From Schaalia odontolytica (GTDB taxonomy: Bacteria > Actinomycetota > Actinomycetes > Actinomycetales > Actinomycetaceae), in contig NZ_CP046315.1 in NCBI RefSeq assembly GCF_009730335.1, forward strand, positions 930,001 to 994,000: 64,000 bases of DNA, read 5' to 3'. A model generated the notes under the pieces. That model was not told the origin of the DNA and made no database searches. It worked only from the letters and a program-made list of their open reading frames with translations. Both the position numbers and the translations under genes were made by a program. This document shows positions 1 through 9,198 of this stretch, piece after piece (position 1 is the first letter of the stretch; every line of letters starts with the position of its first letter).

Positions 1-518
1 TGGTGTCCGGTGTGCGTGCGGGCACGGCGCTGCCCCAGGTGCTTTGCGACCTGGCCGACGAGGGGCCCGTCCCCGTGCGCTTCGCCTTCGAAGCATTCTC
101 GAGGGATTACAGCGCTAATGGCCGTTTCGAGCTCGCTCTGGACACGATGAAAGAGACGGTCGCCGATCCCGTTGCCGACCGCATCGTCGAGGCGCTGCGC
201 ATCGCTCGATCTGTCGGCGGGGCGGACCTGACGCGCCTGCTTCAAGACCTTGCCTCGCTCCTGCGTGAGGATGCGCGCGTGCGCGGAGAACTCGAGGCGC
301 GTCAATCCTGGACCGTGGGCGCCGCTCGCCTCGGCCTCGCGGCCCCATGGGTCGTCCTTCTCCTCCTGTCGGGAGGCGGGGCCAGCGCACATGTGTGGAA
401 CTCGCCGGGCGGTGTCGCCGTCCTGTGCTCGGGGGCTGGCATCTGCGTCATCGCCTACCTGATCATGAAGGCCATGGGCCGCCTGAGCACCGACCCGAGG
501 AACCTTGGGGGCGCTTGA
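1..518 (+). CDS. tadB: Tad pilus inner-membrane platform protein TadB (5' end outside window)
   Basis: C-terminal part of a type II secretion F-domain protein. TadB and TadC form the inner-membrane platform that couples the TadA ATPase to Flp pilus assembly. The visible part has the cytoplasmic helical F domain (pattern around VADRIVEALRIARSVGG, then LARLL-like helices and LEARQSW) followed by two hydrophobic stretches near the C-terminus (about residues 110-122 and 136-154 of the visible part), as expected for this family. The frame is open to the window edge, so the true start lies upstream. It overlaps tadC by one base (TGATG), which implies translational coupling. The family call is firm; the B rather than C assignment follows from gene order. 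Confidence 0.85.
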   Translation, partial: VSGVRAGTALPQVLCDLADEGPVPVRFAFEAFSRDYSANGRFELALDTMKETVADPVADRIVEALRIARSVGGADLTRLLQDLASLLREDARVRGELEARQSWTVGAARLGLAAPWVVLLLLSGGGASAHVWNSPGGVAVLCSGAGICVIAYLIMKAMGRLSTDPRNLGGA

Positions 519-1414
519 TGAATCCGTGGATTATGCGTGCCCTCGACCTGGCCGTCGCCCTCGTCGCCGGCGCGGGCCTCGTCCTCATCCTGGCCGCCGC
601 CCTCGCACGCCGTCCCTCCTTCGTTGACCGCGTCGCGCAGGGGCGCGTGCAGGAGCGCCCGCCCTCCGCGCTCGTCGCGTGGGCGCGCCGAATGAGCGCC
701 TCAGCCCTCGATTCTCTCGGGTCCACGAGCGAATCCGTGGCCCGCAGGCTCTCCCTGGCCGGTATGAACCCGGACGTGTCCGTCTTCCGGCTGCGCCAGG
801 CAGTCGCAGGGGTGGCAGGCCTCGTCGCCGCATGCGCCCTCGTCGCCGCGCGCCACGCTTCCTCCCTGCGGGCCTCTTTCATTCCCCTGTGCGCCTGCGC
901 GCTCGTCGGCACCCTCCTTGGGGTCGCCGGCATGGACCGCTTCCTCACCATGCGCGCGAATGCCCGCCAGCGCGCGATTGACGCCTCTGTGCCCGACTGC
1001 TCGGAACTCCTCGCGCTCGCGGTGGCCGCCGGCGAGTCGATCCCGGCCGCTATCGAGCGCGTCGCCGGCTGCGCGGGAGGTCCCCTCGGGGCAGAGCTGT
1101 CGCTGACAGCCGGGCACATCCGCAACGGCACGCCCTCCGTGCGCGCACTCGCCGACCTCGTCGAGCGCACCGAATCCCCAGCCCTCACGCGCCTGAGTCG
1201 CACCCTCACCACGGCGATCGAGCGCGGCTCGCCCCTGGCCTCGGTCCTGCACGATCAGGCGCGGGACCAGCGCGAACGCTCTCTCGCCGCCCTCATGGAA
1301 GAGGGTGGGCGCCGCGAGATCGCGATGCTCCTGCCCGTCGTCTTCCTCATCCTGCCCGTCACCGTCATGTTCGCCCTCTACCCGGGGCTCATCGCCCTGG
1401 ATTTCACCCCGTGA
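518..1414 (+). CDS. tadC: Tad pilus inner-membrane platform protein TadC
   Basis: A 298-residue type II secretion F-domain protein, partner of TadB. The ATG at 518 overlaps the tadB stop and begins MNPWIMRALDL, leading straight into the first membrane helix. Further hydrophobic segments lie in the middle (two helices, about residues 90-140) and at the C-terminus (MLLPVVFLILPVTVMFALYP). The conserved F-domain helices fall between, including DCSELLALAVAAGESIPAAIERV. The open frame extends upstream of 518, but that extension runs antiparallel to the tadB reading and is rejected. Fifteen bases separate it from the next small gene, consistent with one operon. Confidence 0.85.
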   Translation: MNPWIMRALDLAVALVAGAGLVLILAAALARRPSFVDRVAQGRVQERPPSALVAWARRMSASALDSLGSTSESVARRLSLAGMNPDVSVFRLRQAVAGVAGLVAACALVAARHASSLRASFIPLCACALVGTLLGVAGMDRFLTMRANARQRAIDASVPDCSELLALAVAAGESIPAAIERVAGCAGGPLGAELSLTAGHIRNGTPSVRALADLVERTESPALTRLSRTLTTAIERGSPLASVLHDQARDQRERSLAALMEEGGRREIAMLLPVVFLILPVTVMFALYPGLIALDFTP

Positions 1415-1429
1415 AGGAAGGAAACAGTC

Positions 1430-1600
1430 ATGAAGAAACTCTTTCTCAGGAAGGCTCCCCTCGGGGAGCGCGGCGACGTGCCCGGGTGGGTCCTCATCAC
1501 CCTCATGACGGCCGCGCTCGTCGTCCTCATCTGGGGTGTTGCCTCAGAGCGGCTCGTGGAGATCTTTAATCGTGCGATGGACTCGATTGCGGGCATCTGA
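1430..1600 (+). CDS. Small single-pass membrane protein of the Tad locus (possible Flp-type pilin subunit)
   Basis: A 56-residue gene starting MKKLFLRKAP after an AAGGAAGG ribosome-binding site. It has a positively charged N-terminus, the segment GDVPGWVLITLMTAAL, one strong membrane helix and a short amphipathic tail ending SIAGI. Position between tadC and the TadE-like genes and the size match the Flp pilin/small membrane protein found in actinobacterial tad clusters. It lacks an obvious Glu at +5 after a Gly, the usual prepilin-peptidase signature, so whether it is processed pilin or an accessory membrane protein cannot be settled. Its 3' end overlaps the next gene by 29 bases. Confidence 0.6.
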   Translation: MKKLFLRKAPLGERGDVPGWVLITLMTAALVVLIWGVASERLVEIFNRAMDSIAGI

Positions 1601-1961
1601 GGAGGGATCCGAGGTCGTCTCGACGGTCCTTGTTCAGGGCCTCGTCGTCCTCGTCATCCTCCTGCTCCTTCAGCTGGCCTTCGCCTCGCACGTGCGCACG
1701 ATGAGCGTGAGTGCTGCGTCCGAGGGCGCGCGCCGAGGCGGCCTCCTCGGAGGGGATGAGGACGAGGCCCGGGCGCGCACGAGCGAACTCCTCGACTCGC
1801 TCGTGGGGGCCGCGAAGGATCGCGAGATCGCCGTGGACCGTGAGAGCGATGCGGGCGTCGACGTCCTCACCGTCACCGTGCGCACGCGCCTGCCGCTCGT
1901 CGGAGGACTCGGTCCGAGGTGGCTGACCGTGCGCGGGCGTGCCCTGGTGGAGGGGCCGTGA
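1572..1961 (+). CDS. TadE-like pseudopilin
   Basis: About 129 residues. The GTG at 1572 is chosen because it places a short charged leader (VRWTRLRASEEGSE) before the hydrophobic helix VVSTVLVQGLVVLVILLLLQ, the TadE arrangement in which Glu sits near the start of the helix. After the helix come a small-residue region (SAASEGARRGGLLGG) typical of TadE and a beta-rich domain ending in a short conserved strand. TadE-like minor pseudopilins are membrane-anchored and needed for Flp pilus assembly. The start lies inside the preceding gene and the end overlaps the next start (GTGA), so translation is probably coupled. Confidence 0.7.
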   Translation: MRWTRLRASEEGSEVVSTVLVQGLVVLVILLLLQLAFASHVRTMSVSAASEGARRGGLLGGDEDEARARTSELLDSLVGAAKDREIAVDRESDAGVDVLTVTVRTRLPLVGGLGPRWLTVRGRALVEGP

Positions 1962-2356
1962 GCGAGCGGGGCGACGCCAGCGTCGAATTCCTGGGGATCC
2001 TGGTCGTCGTCGTGATCCCGGTGCTCTACATCGTGCTCGCGATCGGCCAGGTGAGCGCGGGAGCGATGGCGGTAGACGCGGGGGCACGCGAGGCCGCACG
2101 TATCCTCGCCGAGGACCCGGATCGAACGGCCGACGCGAACCACGCCGTCACCCTCATCGTCGAGGATTTCGGCGTGAATGCGACCCCTGAGGTGGCCTCG
2201 ACGTGCGAGAACTGCCAGGACGGAGAAGGGGCTGTTGACGTGCGCGTGTCCGTGCAGGTCCCGCTGCCCTTCATGCCCGCCTGGCTCGGCGGCCTCGGCG
2301 TGGGTGTCTCCTCGAGCGCCCGCGCGCCCGTGCGGGAGGTGGTCGCCCGTGAGTGA
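1958..2356 (+). CDS. TadE-like pseudopilin (second copy)
   Basis: 132 residues from the GTG at 1958, which overlaps the previous stop. It begins VSERGDASVEFLGILVVVVIPVLY. The RGDASVEF motif directly before a long hydrophobic helix is the classic actinobacterial TadE N-terminus, followed by VDAGAREAARILAEDPD, the small-residue helix common to the family. Two Cys residues (STCENCQD, around residue 81) could form a disulfide outside the membrane. The 3' end overlaps the next gene by 8 bases. Role inferred: minor pilin or assembly factor of the Flp pilus. Confidence 0.75.
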   Translation: MSERGDASVEFLGILVVVVIPVLYIVLAIGQVSAGAMAVDAGAREAARILAEDPDRTADANHAVTLIVEDFGVNATPEVASTCENCQDGEGAVDVRVSVQVPLPFMPAWLGGLGVGVSSSARAPVREVVARE

Positions 2357-2792
2357 AGGGGAGGAGGGGCGCGTCGGGATCCTCATGTGCGCGGGCTGCG
2401 CCTTCGTGTGCCTACTGCTCGTCGTGTCGATCGCGCTCACCGAGGTCGCGATGCAGGACCGCCGCCTCGTGTCCTGCGCCGACGCCTTGGCCAGCGCCGG
2501 GGTGTCGGGAGCCTCCGCGTCCACGGTCTTCGCGGGAGGAAACCTCGGGGTTGACGAGGAGACGGCGAGCTCTCGCGTCGACCGTGCGCTCGCGGGTCTG
2601 TCGGACTCGACGTGCCGGGTCGGGGACGGGGTGAGCGTCTCCTGGGTCAGCGTGAGCAGCGGAGAGGTGGAGGTCGGCGTGAGGGCGCACCCCAGGGTCT
2701 CCCTCCTGCCTCCGGTGCTGCGCAGCGCGGTGGTTCCCGAGCTGGTGAGGACCTCGAGTGCGCGCCTGCGCGGGGTGCAGGGGCCACCCTAA
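2349..2792 (+). CDS. TadG-like pilus-assembly membrane protein
   Basis: 147 residues from the GTG at 2349. A charged leader (SEGEEGRVG) is followed by the hydrophobic helix ILMCAGCAFVCLLLVVSIAL and an Ala/Ser-rich segment (CADALASAGVSGASAS), the architecture of the Rv3660c-region TadE/G-like proteins that end actinobacterial Flp loci. The mature part is extracytoplasmic. It carries several Cys (CAGCAFVC, VSCADAL, DSTCRV), more than usual for the family. This is the last gene of the pilus operon; a 70-base gap with a fresh promoter-like region precedes gdhA. Confidence 0.65.
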   Translation: MSEGEEGRVGILMCAGCAFVCLLLVVSIALTEVAMQDRRLVSCADALASAGVSGASASTVFAGGNLGVDEETASSRVDRALAGLSDSTCRVGDGVSVSWVSVSSGEVEVGVRAHPRVSLLPPVLRSAVVPELVRTSSARLRGVQGPP

Positions 2793-2851
2793 AGTGGCGT
2801 CCGCGACGGTCACATCGTGGGACGGCGAGGGAAGGTTGAGTAAACGAAACG

Positions 2852-2857
2852 TAAACT
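2852..2857 (+). promoter_or_regulatory. Candidate -10 element of gdhA (leaderless start)
   Basis: TAAACT ends eight bases before the gdhA ATG and there is no Shine-Dalgarno sequence in front of the start. This spacing places transcription initiation at or next to the ATG, as in leaderless actinobacterial mRNAs. No clear -35 was found. Confidence 0.4.
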
Positions 2858-2861
2858 TTAG

Positions 2862-4226
<1,365 letters not shown>

Positions 4227-4238
4227 TCCTCTCTCTTT

Positions 4239-4274
4239 CGGTGCCCCGGCGTCCTGTGTGGCGTCGGGGCACCG
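4239..4274 (+). terminator. Terminator of gdhA
   Basis: Inverted repeat CGGTGCCCCG / CGGGGCACCG with a short loop, 12 bases after the gdhA stop. A T-tract is poor, as often in GC-rich actinobacteria. Confidence 0.7.
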
Positions 4275-4362
4275 TCGTATCTGCGGCAGGTAGGGGAGTA
4301 AGCCCCGCCACCGTCGCCCCTTAGCGTTCCTCGTTGGGCTTCCGATCCGCTACCCTGGGTGC

Positions 4363-5484
4363 GTGGCCATTGAATTTTCTGAAGAGATCCCGTCCCTGCG
4401 CACCACGATGGAGAACATCATCGCGGTCGTGCAGCCGGACAAGCTGCGCGAGCAGATCGCCGAGCTGAATGAGAAGGCGGCAGCGCCCGACCTGTGGGAC
4501 GACCCGAGCGCCGCCCAGGCCGTCACGAGCGCTCTCAGCCACCGTCAGAGCGAGCTGGACCGCATCACGCAGATGAGCGAGCGCATCGACGACCTGGAGG
4601 CCATGGTGGACATGGCCGCTGAGGACCCGGATGAGGGCGCTGACATCCTCGCCGAGGCCGAGGCCGACCTGGAGAAGCTGCGCAAGGACCTGGGCGACCT
4701 GGAGATCCGTACGCTGCTGGACGGCGAGTACGACGAGCGTAACGCCGTCATCACGATCCGAAGCGGCGCGGGCGGCGTGGACGCCGCCGACTTCGCCGAG
4801 ATCCTCCTGCGCATGTATCTGCGTTGGGCGGAGCGTCACGGCTACCCGACGAAGGTTATGGACACCTCCTACGCGGAAGAGGCCGGCCTGAAGTCGGCGA
4901 CCTTCGAGGTTCAGGCGCCCTACGCCTACGGCACGCTGAGCGTCGAGGCTGGCACCCACCGCCTCGTGCGTATCAGCCCCTTCGACAATCAGGGCCGCCG
5001 CCAGACGTCGTTCGCGGCTGTCGAGGTCATCCCCCTCATCGAGACAACTGACCACATCGAGATCCCCGAGTCCGAGCTGAAGGTGGACGTCTTCCGCTCC
5101 TCGGGCCCAGGCGGCCAGTCCGTGAACACGACCGACTCGGCCGTGCGCATGACGCACATCCCCACGGGCATCGTCGTGTCCATGCAGGATGAGAAGTCCC
5201 AGATCCAGAACCGTGCGGCCGCTCTGCGAGTCCTGCAGTCCCGCCTCCTCGTGTTGCGTCACGAGGAAGAGCAGGCGAAGAAGAAGGAACTCGCCGGCGA
5301 CGTCAAGGCGTCGTGGGGCGATCAGATGCGCTCCTACGTGCTCCAGCCGTATCAGATGGTCAAGGACCTGCGCACCGAGTACGAGTCCGGCAATCCCCAG
5401 TCTGTCTTCGATGGCGACATCGACGGCTTCATCAACGCTGGAATCCGCTGGCGCAAGAACGAGCAGAAGGCAGCTCAGGACTGA
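4363..5484 (+). CDS. prfB: Peptide chain release factor 2
   Basis: 373 residues from the GTG at 4363, beginning [21 protein letters not shown]2 terminates translation at UGA and UAA. The stop-codon-recognising tripeptide SPF is present ([12 protein letters not shown]) and the catalytic GGQ loop is in [17 protein letters not shown]. The reading frame is uninterrupted: the autoregulatory CUUUGAC frameshift found near codon 25 in many bacteria is absent. A TACCCT hexamer lies six bases before the GTG and no ribosome-binding site is visible, so the mRNA may be leaderless. It begins the conserved actinobacterial run prfB-ftsE-ftsX-smpB-ssrA. Confidence 0.96.
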   Translation: MAIEFSEEIPSLRTTMENIIAVVQPDKLREQIAELNEKAAAPDLWDDPSAAQAVTSALSHRQSELDRITQMSERIDDLEAMVDMAAEDPDEGADILAEAEADLEKLRKDLGDLEIRTLLDGEYDERNAVITIRSGAGGVDAADFAEILLRMYLRWAERHGYPTKVMDTSYAEEAGLKSATFEVQAPYAYGTLSVEAGTHRLVRISPFDNQGRRQTSFAAVEVIPLIETTDHIEIPESELKVDVFRSSGPGGQSVNTTDSAVRMTHIPTGIVVSMQDEKSQIQNRAAALRVLQSRLLVLRHEEEQAKKKELAGDVKASWGDQMRSYVLQPYQMVKDLRTEYESGNPQSVFDGDIDGFINAGIRWRKNEQKAAQD

Positions 5485-5500
5485 GCGACGCCCATACGCA

Positions 5501-5550
5501 CTACCCGGCCCCGGGCTCGTCGATTCATGAACGAGGCCGGGGCCGGGTAG
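5501..5550 (+). terminator. Terminator of prfB
   Basis: Long GC-rich inverted repeat: CTACCCGGCCCCGG plus GCTCG pair with CGAG plus GCCGGGGCCGGGTAG around a 12-base loop, just after the prfB stop. Confidence 0.7.
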
Positions 5551-5676
5551 CGTGTCCAAGTGTCCCCAGGTGGAGGGCTGAGCGCCACACCGCCTGTTTT
5601 CCGCGTGTCGTAGCCGGGCCGTGACACGATCGTTACCTAATCTGACAGGGACTATTGACCCCGATCGGACGGTCCC

Positions 5677-6366
5677 ATGATTCGTTTTGAAGATGTCACC
5701 ATGGTGTACACGCCAGGTGCCCAGCCCGCGCTGGACCACGTCTCGCTGGAGGTGGAACGCGAAGAATTCGTGTTCCTCGTCGGCAAGTCAGGTTCCGGTA
5801 AATCCACGTTCTTGCAGCTCGTCATGCGCGAAATAAAGGCGACCAGCGGGAAGGTGTGGGTGCTCGGCAAGGACGTGTCCAAGCTGTCCACGTGGGCGGT
5901 TCCAAAGCTGCGCCGTCAGATCGGCACGGTCTTCCAGGACTTCCGACTGCTGCCCTCCAAGACCGTGTACGAGAACGTCGCTCTGGCCATGCAGGTCATC
6001 GGCAAGCCTCGCCACGCGATCGAGACGGCCGTCCCGGACGCCCTCGAGCTGGTGGGCCTGTCCGGCAAGGAATCGCGCCTGCCGCACGAGCTGTCCGGCG
6101 GTGAGGAACAGCGTGTCGCGATCGCGCGCGCCATGGTGAACCGTCCCGAGCTGCTGCTCGCGGACGAGCCCACCGGCAATCTTGACCCGGAGACGTCGCT
6201 AGGCATCATGCGTCTCCTCGACCGAATCAATCGCACGGGCACGACCGTCGTCATGGCTACCCACGACGCGGACATCGTGAACCAGATGCGTAAGCGCGTC
6301 ATCGAGCTCGCCAGCGGCGACGTCGTGCGCGACCAGAACCGCGGCGTCTACGGGGCCGGGAGGTAA
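5677..6366 (+). CDS. ftsE: Cell-division ABC transporter ATPase FtsE
   Basis: 229 residues. FtsE is the cytosolic ATPase that drives FtsX to activate septal peptidoglycan hydrolases. Walker A is GKSGSGKST (residues about 33-41), the signature is [14 protein letters not shown], and Walker B is [12 protein letters not shown] followed by the H-loop ATHDADI. The family Q-loop [17 protein letters not shown] is clear and typical of FtsE. Five bases separate it from ftsX, so the two form an operon that continues into the M23 hydrolase gene. Confidence 0.96.
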   Translation: MIRFEDVTMVYTPGAQPALDHVSLEVEREEFVFLVGKSGSGKSTFLQLVMREIKATSGKVWVLGKDVSKLSTWAVPKLRRQIGTVFQDFRLLPSKTVYENVALAMQVIGKPRHAIETAVPDALELVGLSGKESRLPHELSGGEEQRVAIARAMVNRPELLLADEPTGNLDPETSLGIMRLLDRINRTGTTVVMATHDADIVNQMRKRVIELASGDVVRDQNRGVYGAGR

Positions 6367-6371
6367 GACTA

Positions 6372-7286
6372 GTGAAGCTTCGTTTTATTCTGTCCGAGGT
6401 CGGCAAGGGCCTGTCGCGTAACCGCGCGATGAGCGTCGCCGTCATCCTCGTGACCTTCGTGTCCCTCCTTTTCGTGGGCATCGCGGGCCTGACCCAGATG
6501 CAGGTGTCCAAGATGAAGTCGGAGTGGTACGACAAGATCGAGGTCACGATCTACATGTGCGCCATCAACGACGCGGCCGCGAACTGTAACGCAACCGAGG
6601 CGACCGACGCGCAGATCGACGCGGTGCGCCAGAAGCTGGCGTCCGCCGAGATGACCCCCTACGTGGCCAACGTGTACGAGGAGACGAAGGAAGAGGCATA
6701 CGAGAACTTCCAGCGTCTCAACGGCAACAACGCCCTGACCCAGTGGACCACTCCGGAGATGCTCCAGTTCGCGTTCCGCATCAAGCTGGTCAATCCCGAG
6801 CAGTACTCGGTGGTCAAGGAGGAGTTCTCCGGGACCGCGGGCGTGTCCGAGGTGCGCGACCAGCGTGAGGTCGTCGAGCCGCTGTTCCGCGTGCTGGGCG
6901 CCGCCCGTACGGCTGCGCTGGGCCTCGGTGCGATCATGGTCGTCGCCGCGATCCTGCTGATCTCGACGACGATCCGCCTGAGCGCCATGAGCCGTGAGCA
7001 GGAAACCCAGATCATGCGTTACGTGGGTGCCTCGAACCTGTTCATTCAGGCCCCCTTCATGATCGAGGGCGCGCTCGCCGCGCTGGTGGGCGCCGCCTTC
7101 GCGATCGGTACCCTGTTCGCGGGCGTGCACTTCATCGTCCAGGGGTGGATGGCCCCGTCGTTCCGCTGGACGAACTTTATCGGCATGGGCGAGGTCGCGA
7201 TCATGACGCCGATCCTCGTCCTGGCGGCGGTAGCGCTGGCGGTTATTGCCTCGGCGTTCTCGCTCGCGAAGTACACGAAGGCGTGA
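6372..7286 (+). CDS. ftsX: Cell-division membrane protein FtsX
   Basis: 304 residues from the GTG at 6372. Topology fits FtsX: one N-terminal membrane helix (MSVAVILVTFVSLLFVGIAG), an extracytoplasmic loop of about 140 residues, then three C-terminal helices separated by the coupling segment SAMSREQETQIMRYVGASN, which contacts FtsE. The external loop has two Cys (MCAINDAAANC) that may form a disulfide. The loop presumably binds the hydrolase encoded directly downstream. Start chosen because it gives the conserved MKLRFILSEVGKGLSRN beginning. Confidence 0.95.
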   Translation: MKLRFILSEVGKGLSRNRAMSVAVILVTFVSLLFVGIAGLTQMQVSKMKSEWYDKIEVTIYMCAINDAAANCNATEATDAQIDAVRQKLASAEMTPYVANVYEETKEEAYENFQRLNGNNALTQWTTPEMLQFAFRIKLVNPEQYSVVKEEFSGTAGVSEVRDQREVVEPLFRVLGAARTAALGLGAIMVVAAILLISTTIRLSAMSREQETQIMRYVGASNLFIQAPFMIEGALAALVGAAFAIGTLFAGVHFIVQGWMAPSFRWTNFIGMGEVAIMTPILVLAAVALAVIASAFSLAKYTKA

Positions 7287-7291
7287 TTCTC

Positions 7292-8566
7292 ATGTCCCTC
7301 TCCTCGCATCGTCCTGGTCGTCGCGCGCTGCGCGCCGGCGCGCTGGCCCTCGCGGTCGCCTCGTTTGCGGCGATGAGCCAGGCCCTGCCCGCGCGTGCGG
7401 ACGATGAGCGCGACGCCGCCGCGAACGCGGCCGCCGAGGCCGAGGCGACGGTCAACGCCCTGCAGTCGCAGCTGGAGGGCATCGACGCGTCGCTCGCCCA
7501 GGTGTTCATCGACCTGCAGGCGCTCAACGGGCAGATCCCGGTGGCTCAGGCCGCCTACGAGAGCGCGACCGCGACGTATGACCAAAAGACCCGTGAACAT
7601 GCGACGATCATGGGTGAGCTGAGCGCCGCTCAGGGCGAGCAGAGCCGCATCGGTCAGTCGCTGAACCAGGCGACCACGCAGGCCGGCGACGCGCAGCGCG
7701 CGATTGCTGACCTCGTGCGTCGCAAGTACCGCGAGGGCAACGTCGACCCGGTCGCGGTGGCCCTGACTGCGGGCGGTACGGAGTCGATCACAGACCGTGC
7801 GGCGGCGGCCGATATGGCGCTGCGCACGGAGAGCCAGACGATGACGGCCGCGCTGGACGTGTCCTCGTCCCAGCGCACCCAGGCCACGCGCCAGGACGCC
7901 ATCACGGAGCGTATTACCGACCTTGAGGTCAAGGCCGCGCAGGCTGAGGAGGAGGCCAAGCAAGCCAAGAACGAGGCCGACGCCAAGCTCACCGAGCTCA
8001 ACAGCCTCAAGGAGCAGGCTCAGGCCAAGCAGGCCGAGTGGGACGCCCAGAAGGGCCAAGTCGAGGCCTCCCTCAGCCAGGCGGAAGCCGACTACCAGGC
8101 GCGCAGCGCCGAGCTGGCGGCCATTGACGCGGCAAACCGTGCGTCGGGCGCCTCCTACGTGTCGGCCTCGGGCTTCCGTAACCCCCTCGACATTCCGATC
8201 GTCGTGACCTCCCCGTTCGGTATGCGCTACCACCCCGTGCTGGGCGTCATGAAGGGCCACTCGGGCACCGACATGGCCGCGGACTGCGGCACGGTCATCC
8301 GCGCCGTGGCCTCGGGCTACGTGAACGCCGTGTCCTCCGACGTGTCGGCAGGCAACTACGTGGATATCAACCACGGCCTCGTCGGCGGCAACTCCGTCAT
8401 CACCGAATACCTGCACATGCAGGCCCAGTACGTGTCCCCGGGCCAGTACGTGAACGCGGGCGACGCGCTGGGCGAGGTCGGCTCGACCGGCTACGCGACG
8501 GGCTGCCACCTGCATTTTGGTGTTCTTCAGAACGGAAGTTATGTTGAACCGATGGATTATTTGTAA
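7292..8566 (+). CDS. Secreted coiled-coil M23 (LytM) peptidoglycan hydrolase linked to FtsEX
   Basis: 424 residues from the ATG at 7292, five bases after the ftsX stop. A signal peptide ends near ALPARA-DD (about residue 33). Residues about 34-285 are Ala/Gln/Glu-rich heptads forming a long coiled coil, and the C-terminal LytM domain carries the zinc ligands in GHSGTDMA and CHLHFG. This is the EnvC/PcsB-like plan (coiled coil for FtsX binding plus a hydrolase or regulatory domain). Because the HxxxD and HxH motifs are both intact, a catalytically active endopeptidase is likely. Co-location with ftsEX suggests FtsEX activates it during division. Confidence 0.88.
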   Translation: MSLSSHRPGRRALRAGALALAVASFAAMSQALPARADDERDAAANAAAEAEATVNALQSQLEGIDASLAQVFIDLQALNGQIPVAQAAYESATATYDQKTREHATIMGELSAAQGEQSRIGQSLNQATTQAGDAQRAIADLVRRKYREGNVDPVAVALTAGGTESITDRAAAADMALRTESQTMTAALDVSSSQRTQATRQDAITERITDLEVKAAQAEEEAKQAKNEADAKLTELNSLKEQAQAKQAEWDAQKGQVEASLSQAEADYQARSAELAAIDAANRASGASYVSASGFRNPLDIPIVVTSPFGMRYHPVLGVMKGHSGTDMAADCGTVIRAVASGYVNAVSSDVSAGNYVDINHGLVGGNSVITEYLHMQAQYVSPGQYVNAGDALGEVGSTGYATGCHLHFGVLQNGSYVEPMDYL

Positions 8567-8580
8567 TCCGCGTTAGGATG

Positions 8581-8613
8581 GACCCTCGTAGCGATTTCGC
8601 TGCGGGGGTCTTT
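8581..8613 (+). terminator. Terminator between the M23 gene and smpB
   Basis: GACCCTCGTAGCG / CGCTGCGGGGGTC hairpin with an ATTT loop followed by TTT, in the gap before smpB. Confidence 0.6.
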
Positions 8614-8652
8614 CCGCAGGGTGTGCGGAAAACGAGTCTGAAAGGAGGTAGC

Positions 8653-9180
8653 ATGCCCAAGGAATGGAAGAAGCCCAAGCCCACGGAGGGGCAGCGCGCC
8701 AAGGCTGCCTCCGACGCGAAGAAGACGATCGCCCGTAACAAGAAGGCGCGCCACGACTACACGATCGAAGACACGTGGGAGGCCGGCCTGGCCCTCATGG
8801 GCACCGAGGTGAAGGCGCTGCGCATGGGCCGCGCGTCCCTCGTCGATGCCTGGGTCGAGATCAACGGGGGAGAGGCCTGGCTCTACGGCGCCAACATTCC
8901 GCTGTACTCGCAGGGCTCGTGGACGAACCACGCGCCCACGCGCAAGCGCAAGCTGCTGCTGCACCGCGCGGAGATCGACCGCATGCAGGACCGCGTGGCC
9001 GCGAAGGGCTACACGATCGTGCCCCTGGAGCTGTACTTCATCGGTGGCCGCGTCAAGGTCGAAATCGCCCTGGCCAAGGGCAAGCAGGAATGGGATAAGC
9101 GTCAGGCCCTGCGTGAGAAGCAGGATCAGCGCGAGGCCGAGCGAGCGATGCGCCGCTACGTGAAGCAGGCCCGCAGGTAA
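8653..9180 (+). CDS. smpB: SsrA-binding protein SmpB
   Basis: 175 residues. SmpB binds tmRNA and delivers it to stalled ribosomes. The ATG at 8653 follows a perfect AAAGGAGGT ribosome-binding site at 8641-8649; a longer open frame upstream lacks one. Recognisable SmpB segments: ARNKKARHDYTIEDTWEAG, GTEVKALRMGRASL, RKRKLLLHRAEI, and the basic C-terminal tail EAERAMRRYVKQARR that enters the ribosomal mRNA channel. The N-terminus has an extra lysine-rich extension. The tmRNA gene itself is 5 kb downstream. Confidence 0.96.
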   Translation: MPKEWKKPKPTEGQRAKAASDAKKTIARNKKARHDYTIEDTWEAGLALMGTEVKALRMGRASLVDAWVEINGGEAWLYGANIPLYSQGSWTNHAPTRKRKLLLHRAEIDRMQDRVAAKGYTIVPLELYFIGGRVKVEIALAKGKQEWDKRQALREKQDQREAERAMRRYVKQARR

Positions 9181-9198
9181 GGGAAAGAAGGCGATTGC

